The notes beneath the pieces are model-generated. The model did no database searches. It saw only the letters and a program-made list of their open reading frames with translations, and was not told the origin of the DNA. From the NCBI GenBank assembly GCA_944385475.1, contig CALWXJ010000034.1:1-64000 (forward strand): 64,000 bases of DNA. Reading direction: 5' to 3'. This DNA is from an uncultured Oscillospiraceae bacterium (GTDB lineage Bacteria; Bacillota; Clostridia; Oscillospirales; Oscillospiraceae). The translations under genes were made by a program, and so were the position numbers. Of this stretch, positions 7,775 to 16,252 are shown piece after piece (the stretch's first letter is position 1; each line of letters opens with the position of its first letter).

Positions 7775-9469
7775 TTATGCCTCCTGAAAGCAGTTGGTAA
7801 ATTCCTCGACGGTGTAACAGAGGGCCTGGGGGTCCAGCGCCCGGGCCATGGAGAAAATCTCCGGCGGGCGGATGCCCACCAGGTCCACCAGATCCTGCCG
7901 GGCGAAGATTTCGTCCCGGGTTCCGTCGGCCACCACCCGGCCGCCCCGCAGCACGATGATCCGCTCTGCCCACTGGCACACCAGCTGCATATCGTGGGTG
8001 GCGATGACAGCTGTCTGAATGATGTCCTTCATGTCCTCCAGCACGCCCACAATCTCCCGGCGGGTGGCGATGTCCAGGTTGGCCGTGGGTTCATCCAGCA
8101 GCAGGATGCCCGGCTCCAGGGCCACGCCGATGGCCAGACTGGCCCGGCGCATCTGTCCCCCCGACATGAGGCGGCCGTCCCGGTCCTGGAGTTTTATGAG
8201 CTGGAAGCGCTCCAGCAGAGCGTCGGTGCGGGCCTGCCAGTCGGGCAATCCCCGCACCTGCATGGCATAAGAAATGTCGGCGCGGATAGAGTCCTTGATG
8301 AACATCTCCTCCGGGTTCTGATAGACCAGGGAGATCTGGCGGGACAGGTCCTCCGCCTTTTTTGCCCCGATGGGCTCATCAAAGAGGGAAATCGTCCCGC
8401 TCTGGGGCCGCAGCAGACCCACCATCAGCTTCATCAGGGTGGACTTGCCCGCCCCGTTGGAGCCGATGAGGGCCACCTTTTCCCCCTTTCGGATGTCCAG
8501 ATTCAGTCCGTCAAAGATGGTGCGGGGCTCCCCCTTCACCGAGCGGTAGGATAGGGAGACGTCCTGGAAGGAGACCGCCCGCTGCCCGGCGGGACGTGGA
8601 GCGGGAGCGGGGGCCGCTCCGAGGCGGCAGCGCAGAGCGGAGAAGGCGGCCCGGCCCTCCTCCACTGTAGTGGGAAGGGGCGCGCCGGAGGGAAGCTTCC
8701 CCTCCTTTTGCAGCCGGTAGGCCGCCTGGGTCACCTGGGGCGGGAAGATGTTGCACGCCTCCAGCTCCGCCACGTGCTGGAGGGCCTCCCCGGTGGGCAG
8801 CAGCCACTGCACCTGCCCGTCCTTCATTAGCAGGACGTGGCGGCAGTAGTCGGCAATGTACTCGGTGTGGTGCTCGATGACAACGATGGTCTTGCCATGC
8901 TTCTGGTTGAGCTCCCGCAGCACCTCATAGATCCGGTCGGCGTGCATGGGGTCCAGCTGGGCGATGGGCTCATCCAGTATGAGCACGTCGGGGCTTAGGG
9001 ACACCGCTCCCGCCAGGGCCAGCAGATGGGTCTGCCCGCCGGACAGCTGCCAGATATACTCCTCCTCCCGGCCCTCCAGCCCGCATTGGCACAGGGCCTT
9101 TTTCCCCCGCTCCAGGTAGTCGGGGAAGGCATAGTTGAGGCAGGCGTAGGAGGCGTCGTCCAGCACCGTGGGGCGGACGATCTGATTTTCAAAATCCTGG
9201 TAGACATAGCCCACCTTTTGAGCCAGGGTGCCCACATCGCTGTCCAGAGTGCTCGCACCCCCCACCCGGACCTCTCCTTGAAACTCGCCTGTGATGAAAT
9301 GCGGGATCAGCCCGTTGAGAACCTTGCATAAAGTGGACTTCCCGCAGCCGTTGTTTCCAACGACCGCGAGGAAGTCCCCTTTTTCAATCCGAAGCGAGAT
9401 GTCGGTCAGGGTGGGCAGAGCAGCGCCTGGATAGGAGTAAGTCAGGCCATTGATCTCAACCGCGTTCAT
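7775..9469 (-). CDS. ECF transporter ATPase, two ABC domains fused (EcfA-EcfA')
   Basis: One chain of about 564 residues holds two complete ABC domains. The first has Walker A GNNGCGKST, signature LSGGQ and Walker B LILDEP; the second has GSNGAGKST, MSGGQ and LLLDEP. A Pro/Ala-rich linker joins them at about residues 280-300. In most Firmicutes the two ECF ATPases are separate genes; fusion fixes their 1:1 pairing. The ATG at 9467-9469 overlaps the stop of the S-component gene (TAATATG), favouring translational coupling. An upstream in-frame ATG at 9484 has its purine run too close to be a useful ribosome site. Confidence 0.92.
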   Translation of the reverse strand: MNAVEINGLTYSYPGAALPTLTDISLRIEKGDFLAVVGNNGCGKSTLCKVLNGLIPHFITGEFQGEVRVGGASTLDSDVGTLAQKVGYVYQDFENQIVRPTVLDDASYACLNYAFPDYLERGKKALCQCGLEGREEEYIWQLSGGQTHLLALAGAVSLSPDVLILDEPIAQLDPMHADRIYEVLRELNQKHGKTIVVIEHHTEYIADYCRHVLLMKDGQVQWLLPTGEALQHVAELEACNIFPPQVTQAAYRLQKEGKLPSGAPLPTTVEEGRAAFSALRCRLGAAPAPAPRPAGQRAVSFQDVSLSYRSVKGEPRTIFDGLNLDIRKGEKVALIGSNGAGKSTLMKLMVGLLRPQSGTISLFDEPIGAKKAEDLSRQISLVYQNPEEMFIKDSIRADISYAMQVRGLPDWQARTDALLERFQLIKLQDRDGRLMSGGQMRRASLAIGVALEPGILLLDEPTANLDIATRREIVGVLEDMKDIIQTAVIATHDMQLVCQWAERIIVLRGGRVVADGTRDEIFARQDLVDLVGIRPPEIFSMARALDPQALCYTVEEFTNCFQEA

Positions 9470-9470
9470 A

Positions 9471-10313
9471 TTAGCAGACTGCATTCCTTTCGCCGTTCTT
9501 TTTCATCACCAGCAAGATGATGACGGCCAGGGCTGTGGCCACGACCATGCCCGCAGCCAGAGCGGTGCCGCTCTCGGCCCACTCGGCCTCCCAGTCGATG
9601 AGGGACATGCCGGCGGTGGCGGCCAGTTCGGCGACGATGGCGCAGACAAAGCCGATGACGCAGGTCAGGATTGCCTTGGGACTCAGACCGGAGGTGGTGC
9701 TGGCAGCGACGCGGGGAGCCATGCCCAGCAGGGGCTCGATCTTGCCATACAGCTTGGGAACCAGGTACAGGGTGGGCAACAGGCAGAAGAAGATGCCGGA
9801 GAAGAGCAGATCGTTGAGGAAGGCAAAGCCCTCGGTGGCAAAGACGCTCTCGGGCAGACCGGCCACCGCCTCGAAGTCCTCCACGGCAAACTGAACCTTG
9901 GCGATGTCCACGATGGTGCCCATGAGCAGCTGGGCAGCGGTGCCGGTAATGGCGGCCACGCCCACCATGGCACGGTTCTTGGGGTCACGTACCAGCCGGC
10001 CGGCGATGTAGACGCCGATGGTGACGGTGAGGAACTTTTCCAGTTCACCCAGCCCACCGAACTGCCCAAGCATGATCTCGCTGAACACCAGTTCTCCGGT
10101 GGCGGCGCCCAGGGCGGCGGACAGGGGGTCAAAGAGCATGGACAGGGTCAGGGGGATGAACAGGAAGTACTCCACGGAGAACTCCACGAGCCCCACCTGG
10201 AATTTGGGGATCAGTTCGGTAAACAGAGTGGCCAGCCCATACAGGGACATGGTCAGCACAAAGATCATCAGCTTTTGCGACTGTGTGGCAGCGGTTTTTT
10301 GTACGGTACTCAT
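9471..10313 (-). CDS. ECF transporter S component (substrate-binding subunit)
   Basis: The 280-residue protein has at least six hydrophobic segments and glycine/alanine-rich helices (for example GLATLFTELIP and SAALGAATGELVFSEI) like membrane substrate-binding S components. It is the first gene of the operon, followed by fused ATPases and EcfT. The ATG at 10313 has GGGAGGA eight bases upstream; reading further 5' only adds leader sequence. At 280 residues it is larger than typical 180-200-residue S components, with an acidic C-terminal loop (IDWEAEWAESG). I cannot name the substrate. The downstream phosphatases and sugar-phosphate-type regulator suggest a phosphorylated or polyol-like ligand. 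Confidence 0.8.
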   Translation of the reverse strand: MSTVQKTAATQSQKLMIFVLTMSLYGLATLFTELIPKFQVGLVEFSVEYFLFIPLTLSMLFDPLSAALGAATGELVFSEIMLGQFGGLGELEKFLTVTIGVYIAGRLVRDPKNRAMVGVAAITGTAAQLLMGTIVDIAKVQFAVEDFEAVAGLPESVFATEGFAFLNDLLFSGIFFCLLPTLYLVPKLYGKIEPLLGMAPRVAASTTSGLSPKAILTCVIGFVCAIVAELAATAGMSLIDWEAEWAESGTALAAGMVVATALAVIILLVMKKNGERNAVC

Positions 10314-10580
10314 ATGGATATTCCTCCCGTTTTGTGATGCGGTTTTCTCGCGCGAATAAAGAGTACCAGAGAATTGTAAATATATCGGGCTCCGCGATGT
10401 AAAATGTAAATAAATTTTCATCACCAATTGTGCCCATATGGACGATTTGCACGGGACTGTATGCTGTTTGCACATCGATGCAAATAAATCACAGATAGGC
10501 TTCTTGGTTTTGGGGGCTGTATGTAAAAAGAGCATCTTACTCTACCCCTGCTTAATCTTTGTCAATGGTGTCTCACACCT
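10314..10580 (-). promoter_or_regulatory. Leader and control region of the ECF operon with two palindromes
   Basis: Read on the minus strand, a TTGACA box (10560-10565) is followed by weak -10 candidates near 10534-10542. Just upstream is the palindrome GGTGTCTCACACC (10567-10579). About 75 bp further into the leader is TTTGCACATCGATGCAAA (10467-10484), with another ATTTGCAC half at 10445-10452. The ~220-nt AT-rich leader shows no riboswitch I can recognise. The palindromes are candidate RpiR operators. Confidence 0.4.
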
Positions 10581-10653
10581 TGCGTTGCCTTGACAGAAAA
10601 TGATTGGCATAACAAGACTGCCAGTGTCCTTGTCAAGCCACAAAGTAATCGAA

Positions 10654-10684
10654 CCCCGTTGGATCAACTCCAACGGGGCTCTGT
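10654..10684. terminator. Hairpin CCCCGTTGGA, possible terminator
   Basis: A 10-bp perfect stem (10654-10663 with 10669-10678) has a 5-base loop, followed by a T-rich stretch on the plus strand. It sits between the ECF promoter region and the gene ending at 10872; either direction is possible. The rest of 10580-10871 shows no gene. Confidence 0.5.
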
Positions 10685-10871
10685 TTTGACCTCATAAATA
10701 GTCACAGACGGCACCGGGACACTTGGAAAACATGGCGCCAAATATGTTTTGAAAGCAAATAAAATCGAGAGAAAACCGCTAAAATAGACTAAAACTGGTA
10801 GGAAAAACAGCTTCGCGTCTCTTTGATATAGCGACATAAACGGATGGGGCCGATCGCCTTGGGAATCGCCT

Positions 10872-11252
10872 TCACTCGCTGCCCTTTTCGGCAAACTCCA
10901 CCTCCAACTGCTCCCTGGGCTGGCCTATGTACTGTCGGGACTCCCGGAGCCGCTGCTCCATGTCGGCAATCCCCTGCTGGAGCTGCCGGCGGCTCTTGGC
11001 CCGGTTCCTCTCCAGGAAGAGATGGTACCGCTCCTGTAGGGTCTCCGCTCTGGAGGCGAATGTGATGACCTTGTCTCCAATCTGATTTCCCTCCAGCTCG
11101 TTCCGGCAGATCTCATCGTCCAGGGCGGCCATGTAGAGGGCGTACCGGGTGAACTCCCTGAGGGGCATCCGAATCATCCAGCGCCAGCAGGCTGCGGTGC
11201 CGACCGCCACAGCCAGACCGCCCGCAAGTGCGATTTTACAGCCTTTCTTCAT
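10872..11252 (-). CDS. Hypothetical membrane-anchored coiled-coil protein
   Basis: The 126-residue protein starts with KK and a hydrophobic segment (about residues 6-24) that could anchor it, followed by a charged, probably helical region (LQERYHLFLERNRAKSRRQ...) ending in an acidic tail. I recognise no family. It lies 6 bp downstream of the YcxB-like gene and is very likely co-transcribed with it. No catalytic motif is visible. Confidence 0.6.
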   Translation of the reverse strand: MKKGCKIALAGGLAVAVGTAACWRWMIRMPLREFTRYALYMAALDDEICRNELEGNQIGDKVITFASRAETLQERYHLFLERNRAKSRRQLQQGIADMEQRLRESRQYIGQPREQLEVEFAEKGSE

Positions 11253-11258
11253 AGTTCC

Positions 11259-11774
11259 TTATCCTCCGATGCTGTGAATGTTTCGTCCGGACTTCTCCTC
11301 CAGGAAGCGGCGGAATTCCGGGAGGCTTCCGCCTGCCAGCGTGGCCTTCTCAAAGGCCAGGGCGTGGTTCTTTCCCATCACGAAAACCAGATGCGCCCCG
11401 GTCTCTGCCAAGGCCAGGATCTTGTCATACTGCCACTTGGACTCTGCCGCGGCGGTCTTTACCAGAAAGTGGTCGGAATAGAAAGTGGTATCGGCGGCAT
11501 CAGTGCCCGGCAGGGCCTTGCGCCTGGTGAAAAAGCCGTTGAGGGCATCCTCTTTCCAGCTGATCAACAGCAGCACCGCAATAACCCCGCAGTCTGCCGC
11601 CGTCTGCCAGACGTTCCCCCAGGAGAGCCAGAGGGAGACCCCGAGAAGTCCAATGATGATCCAGGCCCAGATGCGGACTATGCGGCTCCGTTTGGCCCGC
11701 ACTGTCTTGCGGACCGCTCGGGCCATGGCGGTCAGCGCCTTTTGATCGTATGTGGTTTGACAGGTGAATTCCAT
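11259..11774 (-). CDS. YcxB-like membrane protein
   Basis: The 171-residue protein has two adjacent transmembrane segments (about 33-52 and 60-75) followed by a soluble C-terminal domain with the pattern DTTFYSDHFLVKTAAAESKWQY, typical of YcxB-like C-terminal domains, whose function is unknown. It is the first gene of a two-gene unit with the coiled-coil protein downstream. The ATG follows a GGAGGTATCT-type ribosome site. Confidence 0.65.
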   Translation of the reverse strand: MEFTCQTTYDQKALTAMARAVRKTVRAKRSRIVRIWAWIIIGLLGVSLWLSWGNVWQTAADCGVIAVLLLISWKEDALNGFFTRRKALPGTDAADTTFYSDHFLVKTAAAESKWQYDKILALAETGAHLVFVMGKNHALAFEKATLAGGSLPEFRRFLEEKSGRNIHSIGG

Positions 11775-11907
11775 AGATACCTCCGCGGCTGGTTTCTAAG
11801 AGTGGGCAGCATGATACCAAAGAAAGGCACGGGAGAAATGAACAGTTTCTGAATTCTTTGATCCGGCCCGGTTTGCCTGACGGAAGGCATCTGGATACGC
11901 TTTCCCG

Positions 11908-11936
11908 TTGTGCTTTGGCCCCGTTCTGCTTATAAT
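11908..11936 (+). promoter_or_regulatory. Promoter TTGTGC-17-TATAAT
   Basis: A perfect -10 TATAAT (11931-11936) is preceded at 17 bp by TTGTGC (11908-11913). It lies 41 bp before the small-protein gene and probably drives the ABC operon behind it too. Confidence 0.6.
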
Positions 11937-11976
11937 GGGGGAAAAGGCAAGACTATGCCAAGGAGGAGCGGAGCAA

Positions 11977-12147
11977 ATGGATGACGACGCGGAAACACAG
12001 GGACTCCCATGGCTCTGGATCAACTGGAGGGATCAGATCGTGTCCTTTCACGAAGAAGCCGGATATGAGAAATTGGAATTTTCATCGAATGAGGAAAAGT
12101 TGGAGTATGTCTTCCGAAAGTGTTCCAACGGGTTTCGCATCCAGTGA
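11977..12147 (+). CDS. Small acidic hypothetical protein, 56 aa
   Basis: ATG 11977 has AGGAGGAG (11961-11968) nine bases upstream and encodes a 56-residue acidic protein (MDDDAETQGLPWLWINWRDQ...). No membrane segment is visible. A strong promoter lies just upstream and the ABC ATPase gene starts 42 bp downstream, so it probably leads that operon. I know no family. Confidence 0.55.
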   Translation: MDDDAETQGLPWLWINWRDQIVSFHEEAGYEKLEFSSNEEKLEYVFRKCSNGFRIQ

Positions 12148-12189
12148 GACATCCACAAGTTTCAAAAACCACACAATGAGGAGAACCCT

Positions 12190-12897
12190 ATGAAATTTAT
12201 GATTGAGCACCTTTCAAAGCATTTTGAAGAAAAAGAGGTTTTAAAAGATATCACCTTCACCTTTGAAGAGGGGAAGATCTACGGCCTGCTGGGGCGAAAT
12301 GGCGCCGGCAAAACCACCCTCTTCAACTGCCTGAACCGGGACATAAAGGCAGACAGCGGCAGCGTTTCCCTGGAGGAAAACGGCACGGTCCGGGAAGTGG
12401 CGGCAGAGGACATCGGGTATGTCCTCTCTACCCCTACCGTGCCTGAATTTTTGACCGGACGGGAGTTTTTAAAGTTTTTCCTGGACATCAATGCGGCCTC
12501 CATCCACTCCACCAAGTCCCCGGATGAATACTTTGCCATGATGAGCATTGCGCCGGAGGATCGGGACAAGCTGCTCAAGGATTACTCCCACGGCATGAAA
12601 AACAAGATGCAGATGCTCATCAACATCATCGCCCAGCCCAAGATCCTGCTGCTGGATGAGCCGCTGACCTCCTTGGATGTCGTGGTGGCGGAGGAGATGA
12701 AGCAGCTGCTGCGCTCCTTAAAGGACGGCAGGATCACCATCTTCTCCACCCACATCCTGGATCTGGCTCTGGATCTGTGCGACAAGATCGTACTACTGAG
12801 CCACGGGGAGCTGGAAGTGGTGGAAAAGTCCAACCTGGACAGTCAGGAATTCAAGGAAAAAATTATTGCGGCACTGAAAGAGGAAACCTATGCTTAA
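12190..12897 (+). CDS. ABC transporter ATP-binding protein
   Basis: The 235-residue protein is a single ABC ATPase with Walker A GRNGAGKTT (about 36-44), a signature of the form YSHGMKNKMQ in place of a strict LSGGQ, Walker B ILLLDEP and a switch histidine in FSTH. The ATG follows GAGGAG at 7 bp spacing. It overlaps the permease gene by 8 bp, so the two form a heteromeric exporter-type system. The divergent signature sequence is common in ATPases paired with large, poorly characterised permeases. Confidence 0.9.
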   Translation: MKFMIEHLSKHFEEKEVLKDITFTFEEGKIYGLLGRNGAGKTTLFNCLNRDIKADSGSVSLEENGTVREVAAEDIGYVLSTPTVPEFLTGREFLKFFLDINAASIHSTKSPDEYFAMMSIAPEDRDKLLKDYSHGMKNKMQMLINIIAQPKILLLDEPLTSLDVVVAEEMKQLLRSLKDGRITIFSTHILDLALDLCDKIVLLSHGELEVVEKSNLDSQEFKEKIIAALKEETYA

Positions 12898-14461
12898 AAC
12901 ACTGCGCATCTCGTTTTCCCTAAAGAACACCTACCGGGTCAACGCCATTTTATACTCTCTCAAGCAGATCCCGCTGCTCCGGTGCCTCCTGCCTGCCTCC
13001 TTATATCAGGTCAGAGGGCTCAAGATCTTCGCCAATCTCCTGTCGGTGCTCTGGGAGCTTATATCCATCTTTCTTTTTAAGTTTATCTATTTGCTGACCA
13101 TGGTCTGCGGCATGGGGCTCCTCTATCAAAATGCGTTACCTCGTCTTTCCTTCCTGCATATCCTGCTATTTTTGACGCTGATTGGTTCCTATATGAACAC
13201 CAGCCTCTTCAACCCCACCCGGGACAAATACTATGCCATGATCCTTCTACGGATGAACGCCCGGTCCTATACCCTGGTCAATTACGGCTACGCCCTATTC
13301 AAGACAGTAGTGGGCTTTCTACCCTTCACCATCCTCCTTGGACTAAGCCGCGGCGTCCCCCTGTGGCTGTGCCTGCTGCTCCCCTTTTGCATAGCAGGGG
13401 CAAAGGTGTCGGTGGCCGCCTATTCCCTGCGGGATTACGAGAAAAACGGCTATGTGCGGAACGAAAACAAACTTCAGAAGTTTGCCTGGCTCCTCGCCGG
13501 TGTTCTGTTGGCTCTGGCCTACCTTCCCCCTGCCGCCGGTTTTGTGCTCCCCTTTGCAGCCTCCGCCGCCTTGTTCTTGCTCTGGATTCCCATGGGGCTT
13601 GTGAGCTTTTACCGAGTGGCGGCATTCCGGTATTACCGGGAGATCAACCAGGAGCTGCTCTCTCAAATGCTGGTCCAGATGGATACTGTCAAAAAGGCGG
13701 CCAAAACCGCCAGTGAAAAGGCCATCTCCGCGGACGCCTCCATCACCAGCCGGAAAAGCGGTTTTGAGTATCTCAACGAGCTCTTCATCAAGCGGCACCG
13801 GAAGATCCTCTGGAGGTCTTCCATCCGGATCGCCAACGTCTGCGGATTTCTCTGCTGCGGCGCGCTGCTGGTCATGGCACTGATGCCGGAAATCAAGGCA
13901 GATATCAATGAAATGGTGATGACCTGGCTTCCCTATTTCACTTTCATTATGTACATGATCAACCGGGGCACAGGCTTTACCAGGGCGCTGTTTATGAACT
14001 GCGACCACAGCTTGCTGACACACTCGTTCTATAAACAGCCCCGCTTTGTGCTCAGGCTGTTTCGGATCCGCCTGGGGGAGATCATGAAGATCAACGCCGT
14101 GCCGGCCCTGGTCATCGGCGTGGGACTTTCTTTGATTCTGTATGTCTCCGGCGGAACAGACAACCCCCTTAACTATGGGGTACTTCTGGTTTCCATTCTG
14201 GCTATGAGTACATTTTTCTCCATCCACTATTTGACCGTCTACTATCTGCTGCAGCCCTACACCGCAGGGACGGAGATGAAAAGTGGAACCTACCGCGTGG
14301 TGATGATCCTGACATATCTGGTGTGTTATGTCCTGATGAATGTCCGCCTGCCGATCCTGGTGTTCGGAGCGGCGTGCATTGCCTTTTGCGTGCTGTACTC
14401 CGTCATCGCCTGCATCCTGGTCTACAAATTTGCCCCCCAGACCTTTCGGCTGCGCATGTGA
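12890..14461 (+). CDS. ABC transporter permease, multi-spanning
   Basis: The 523-residue protein has roughly ten to twelve hydrophobic segments and a charged cytoplasmic region around residues 260-310. Its start codon lies inside the ATPase gene, a sign of coupled translation. The family is broad and substrates are unknown; such permeases are often linked to peptide or antimicrobial export. A terminator follows at 14472. Confidence 0.85.
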   Translation: MLKTLRISFSLKNTYRVNAILYSLKQIPLLRCLLPASLYQVRGLKIFANLLSVLWELISIFLFKFIYLLTMVCGMGLLYQNALPRLSFLHILLFLTLIGSYMNTSLFNPTRDKYYAMILLRMNARSYTLVNYGYALFKTVVGFLPFTILLGLSRGVPLWLCLLLPFCIAGAKVSVAAYSLRDYEKNGYVRNENKLQKFAWLLAGVLLALAYLPPAAGFVLPFAASAALFLLWIPMGLVSFYRVAAFRYYREINQELLSQMLVQMDTVKKAAKTASEKAISADASITSRKSGFEYLNELFIKRHRKILWRSSIRIANVCGFLCCGALLVMALMPEIKADINEMVMTWLPYFTFIMYMINRGTGFTRALFMNCDHSLLTHSFYKQPRFVLRLFRIRLGEIMKINAVPALVIGVGLSLILYVSGGTDNPLNYGVLLVSILAMSTFFSIHYLTVYYLLQPYTAGTEMKSGTYRVVMILTYLVCYVLMNVRLPILVFGAACIAFCVLYSVIACILVYKFAPQTFRLRM

Positions 14462-14471
14462 AGGGCAAAAG

Positions 14472-14501
14472 AGCAGGTCCCATTCCCGGGACCTGCTTTT
14501 C
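14472..14501 (+). terminator. Rho-independent terminator
   Basis: The stem AGCAGGTCC (14472-14480) pairs with GGACCTGCT (14489-14497) and runs into TTTT. It closes the ABC operon. Confidence 0.75.
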
Positions 14502-14825
14502 ATCTTGACGCAGACGCATCTCCCATTCATCACCTGCCCGTTGGATATGGCGGAGAGCGCTGCGGAACCCCTGCCTCCCAGTCTGCTGCCCCCTCCCCTG
14601 TGGCCAGGCGCGGACCGCGGCAGTTTTGTGCCTGCGTGGGAACACCGTGGTATTTCCCCCGCTGCTGTGTTATAATGCCGGTAATAAGACGGGAGAGGAG
14701 GCGATTCCACGGAGCCTTCGCAGTCCAAAGCGCCGGCCGGTCAGCAGGCGGGCAAAAACTTCCCGGCGGCCACAGAGGCCAAGCTCCCGGCGGCTCCGGA
14801 ATAGGGCAGATAAAAGGAGGGTATC
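14502..14825 (+). promoter_or_regulatory. Gene-free stretch with a TATAAT box
   Basis: I see no gene in these 324 bp. A perfect TATAAT at 14672-14677 lacks a convincing -35 box. AAAGGAGGG just before 14826 is the ribosome site of the next gene. The rest is GC-rich without clear repeats. Confidence 0.35.
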
Positions 14826-15398
14826 ATGCGGATCCTGATGCTGGGCAATAGCTTTACGTCTGTCAATCACATGCCTCAGATGCTGGCGGAACTCACCGGC
14901 GGGGAAGTGATCCACCACACCCGAGGCGGGGCACGGCTGTCGGAACACCTGAACCCGGGCACCGGGCTGGGCGCCCGGACCCAGTCAGCCCTGCGCCATG
15001 AGCACTGGGATTATGTAATCCTCCAGGAGATGAGCCACGGCCCCCTCACATCCCCCAAAAGCTTCTTTTCCAGCGTGGAGCGGCTGTGCCGTCAAATCCG
15101 GGAAAACGGCGCCGCCCCCATCCTCTACGCCACCTGGGCCTACCAGCGGGGTGGAGAAAAGCTGACGGCCAAGGGCTGGGACTATGACGAGATGGCCCGC
15201 AAGCTGTCCCAGGCCTATCATAAAGCCGCTCAGGAGAACTACGCCCTCATCGCCGATGTGGGCCGGCGGTTTTACGAGCTGGCCGGAATCCGGGACCTCT
15301 ATGCCGATGACGGCGTCCACCCCGATGAGGAGGGCTCCCGCATCGCTGCGGAGACCATTGCGGCTGTTATTCAGGAACATGAGGAGGGCGCGTTATGA
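14826..15398 (+). CDS. SGNH/GDSL-type hydrolase
   Basis: The 190-residue protein starts MRILMLGNSFTSVNH, where GNSFT carries the block I nucleophile serine, and ends with DDGVHPDEEGSRIAA, which supplies the catalytic Asp and His of block V. SGNH enzymes cleave esters, acyl groups or glycan acetates. No signal peptide is present, so it acts in the cytosol. The ribosome site is AAAGGAGGG. It overlaps the next gene by 4 bp and leads a four-gene set. Confidence 0.85.
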   Translation: MRILMLGNSFTSVNHMPQMLAELTGGEVIHHTRGGARLSEHLNPGTGLGARTQSALRHEHWDYVILQEMSHGPLTSPKSFFSSVERLCRQIRENGAAPILYATWAYQRGGEKLTAKGWDYDEMARKLSQAYHKAAQENYALIADVGRRFYELAGIRDLYADDGVHPDEEGSRIAAETIAAVIQEHEEGAL

Positions 15399-15805
15399 TT
15401 CGGGAAATCTGCAGGGACGAGGCCTTTCTGGCCCAAAAAGCGGAGCCGGCCACGCCGGACGATCTCCAGATCGCCGCCGACCTGCTGGAGACACTGCAGC
15501 ACCACAAAAACAGCTGTGTGGGCATGGCGGCCAACATGATCGGCTCTAACCGCCGCATCATTGCCTTTGACAACGAGGGCACCTACATGGTCATGTTTAA
15601 CCCGGAGATCATCAGGAAATCCGGCCCCTATGACACGGCGGAGGGGTGCCTCTCCCTCATCGGTATCCGCCCCGCCAGGCGGTGGAAGTCCATCAAGGTG
15701 CGCTGGCACAGCGAGAAGTTCCAGGAGCGCCTGAAGACCTTTACCGGCTGGACGGCCCAGATCGTCCAGCACGAGATTGACCACTGCGAGGGCATTATCA
15801 TATGA
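15395..15805 (+). CDS. Peptide deformylase-like protein with altered motif I
   Basis: The 136-residue protein keeps deformylase motif II EGCLSL (metal Cys) and motif III QHEIDH (two metal His and the catalytic Glu). Motif I, normally GxGxAAxQ with a catalytic glutamine, reads VGMAANMIG, so Met stands where Gln is expected. It is also short for the family. Many gut Firmicutes carry such proteins annotated as deformylases; whether they remove formyl groups from nascent chains is uncertain. Its start overlaps the SGNH gene stop (ATGA), and its stop overlaps the next start in the same way. Confidence 0.8.
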   Translation: MIREICRDEAFLAQKAEPATPDDLQIAADLLETLQHHKNSCVGMAANMIGSNRRIIAFDNEGTYMVMFNPEIIRKSGPYDTAEGCLSLIGIRPARRWKSIKVRWHSEKFQERLKTFTGWTAQIVQHEIDHCEGIII

Positions 15806-16116
15806 AAAAGTGCAGAATCACCGTCATGCGCATCACCCGGTATGAGGACCTGATGGCCCAGTATGAAAACCCCATCTCCCACGCCTGCGGCATGGAGGTG
15901 GGGCAGGTCTTCCTTGCGGATGGTTGGCAAAAGCCGGAGGGCTTTTGCCAGAGTGCCTGGGATACCCTCTCCCCCTTTGTACTGGCCCTGAGCCACGGCG
16001 GAGAAAACTTTTATGATGGATGGATGAAAAATCCCAAATCCGCCATGCTCTCCTGCAACGATGGCTTCCGCCCGGTGAGCTTCCTGGTGGAGGCTCTGGA
16101 CGAAGACGCGGAGTGA
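15802..16116 (+). CDS. TIGR04076 family protein
   Basis: The 104-residue protein begins KKCRITVMRITRYEDL and contains HACGMEVGQVF and a C-terminal SCNDGFRPVSF, the layout of the small TIGR04076 family. Its conserved cysteines hint at metal or redox chemistry, but no function is known. It is translationally coupled to the deformylase-like gene. Confidence 0.75.
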   Translation: MKKCRITVMRITRYEDLMAQYENPISHACGMEVGQVFLADGWQKPEGFCQSAWDTLSPFVLALSHGGENFYDGWMKNPKSAMLSCNDGFRPVSFLVEALDEDAE

Positions 16117-16252
16117 GGAAACGGCGCCGTGTTCCCGCGCAAAGCCACAGCTGCCGCCGGCGGTGCCAAAACCACCTGCATGCCTGGGCTTCGGCAAGCC
16201 CCCGCAATTTTTGCCGGAGCCTCAGGAGAACCTATCACGGAGGTATTTAGAA

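Noticed and set aside
7532..8554. 340-codon plus-strand frame
   Set aside because: It is antisense to the EcfT and ECF ATPase genes and has a His/Gln-rich shadow composition.
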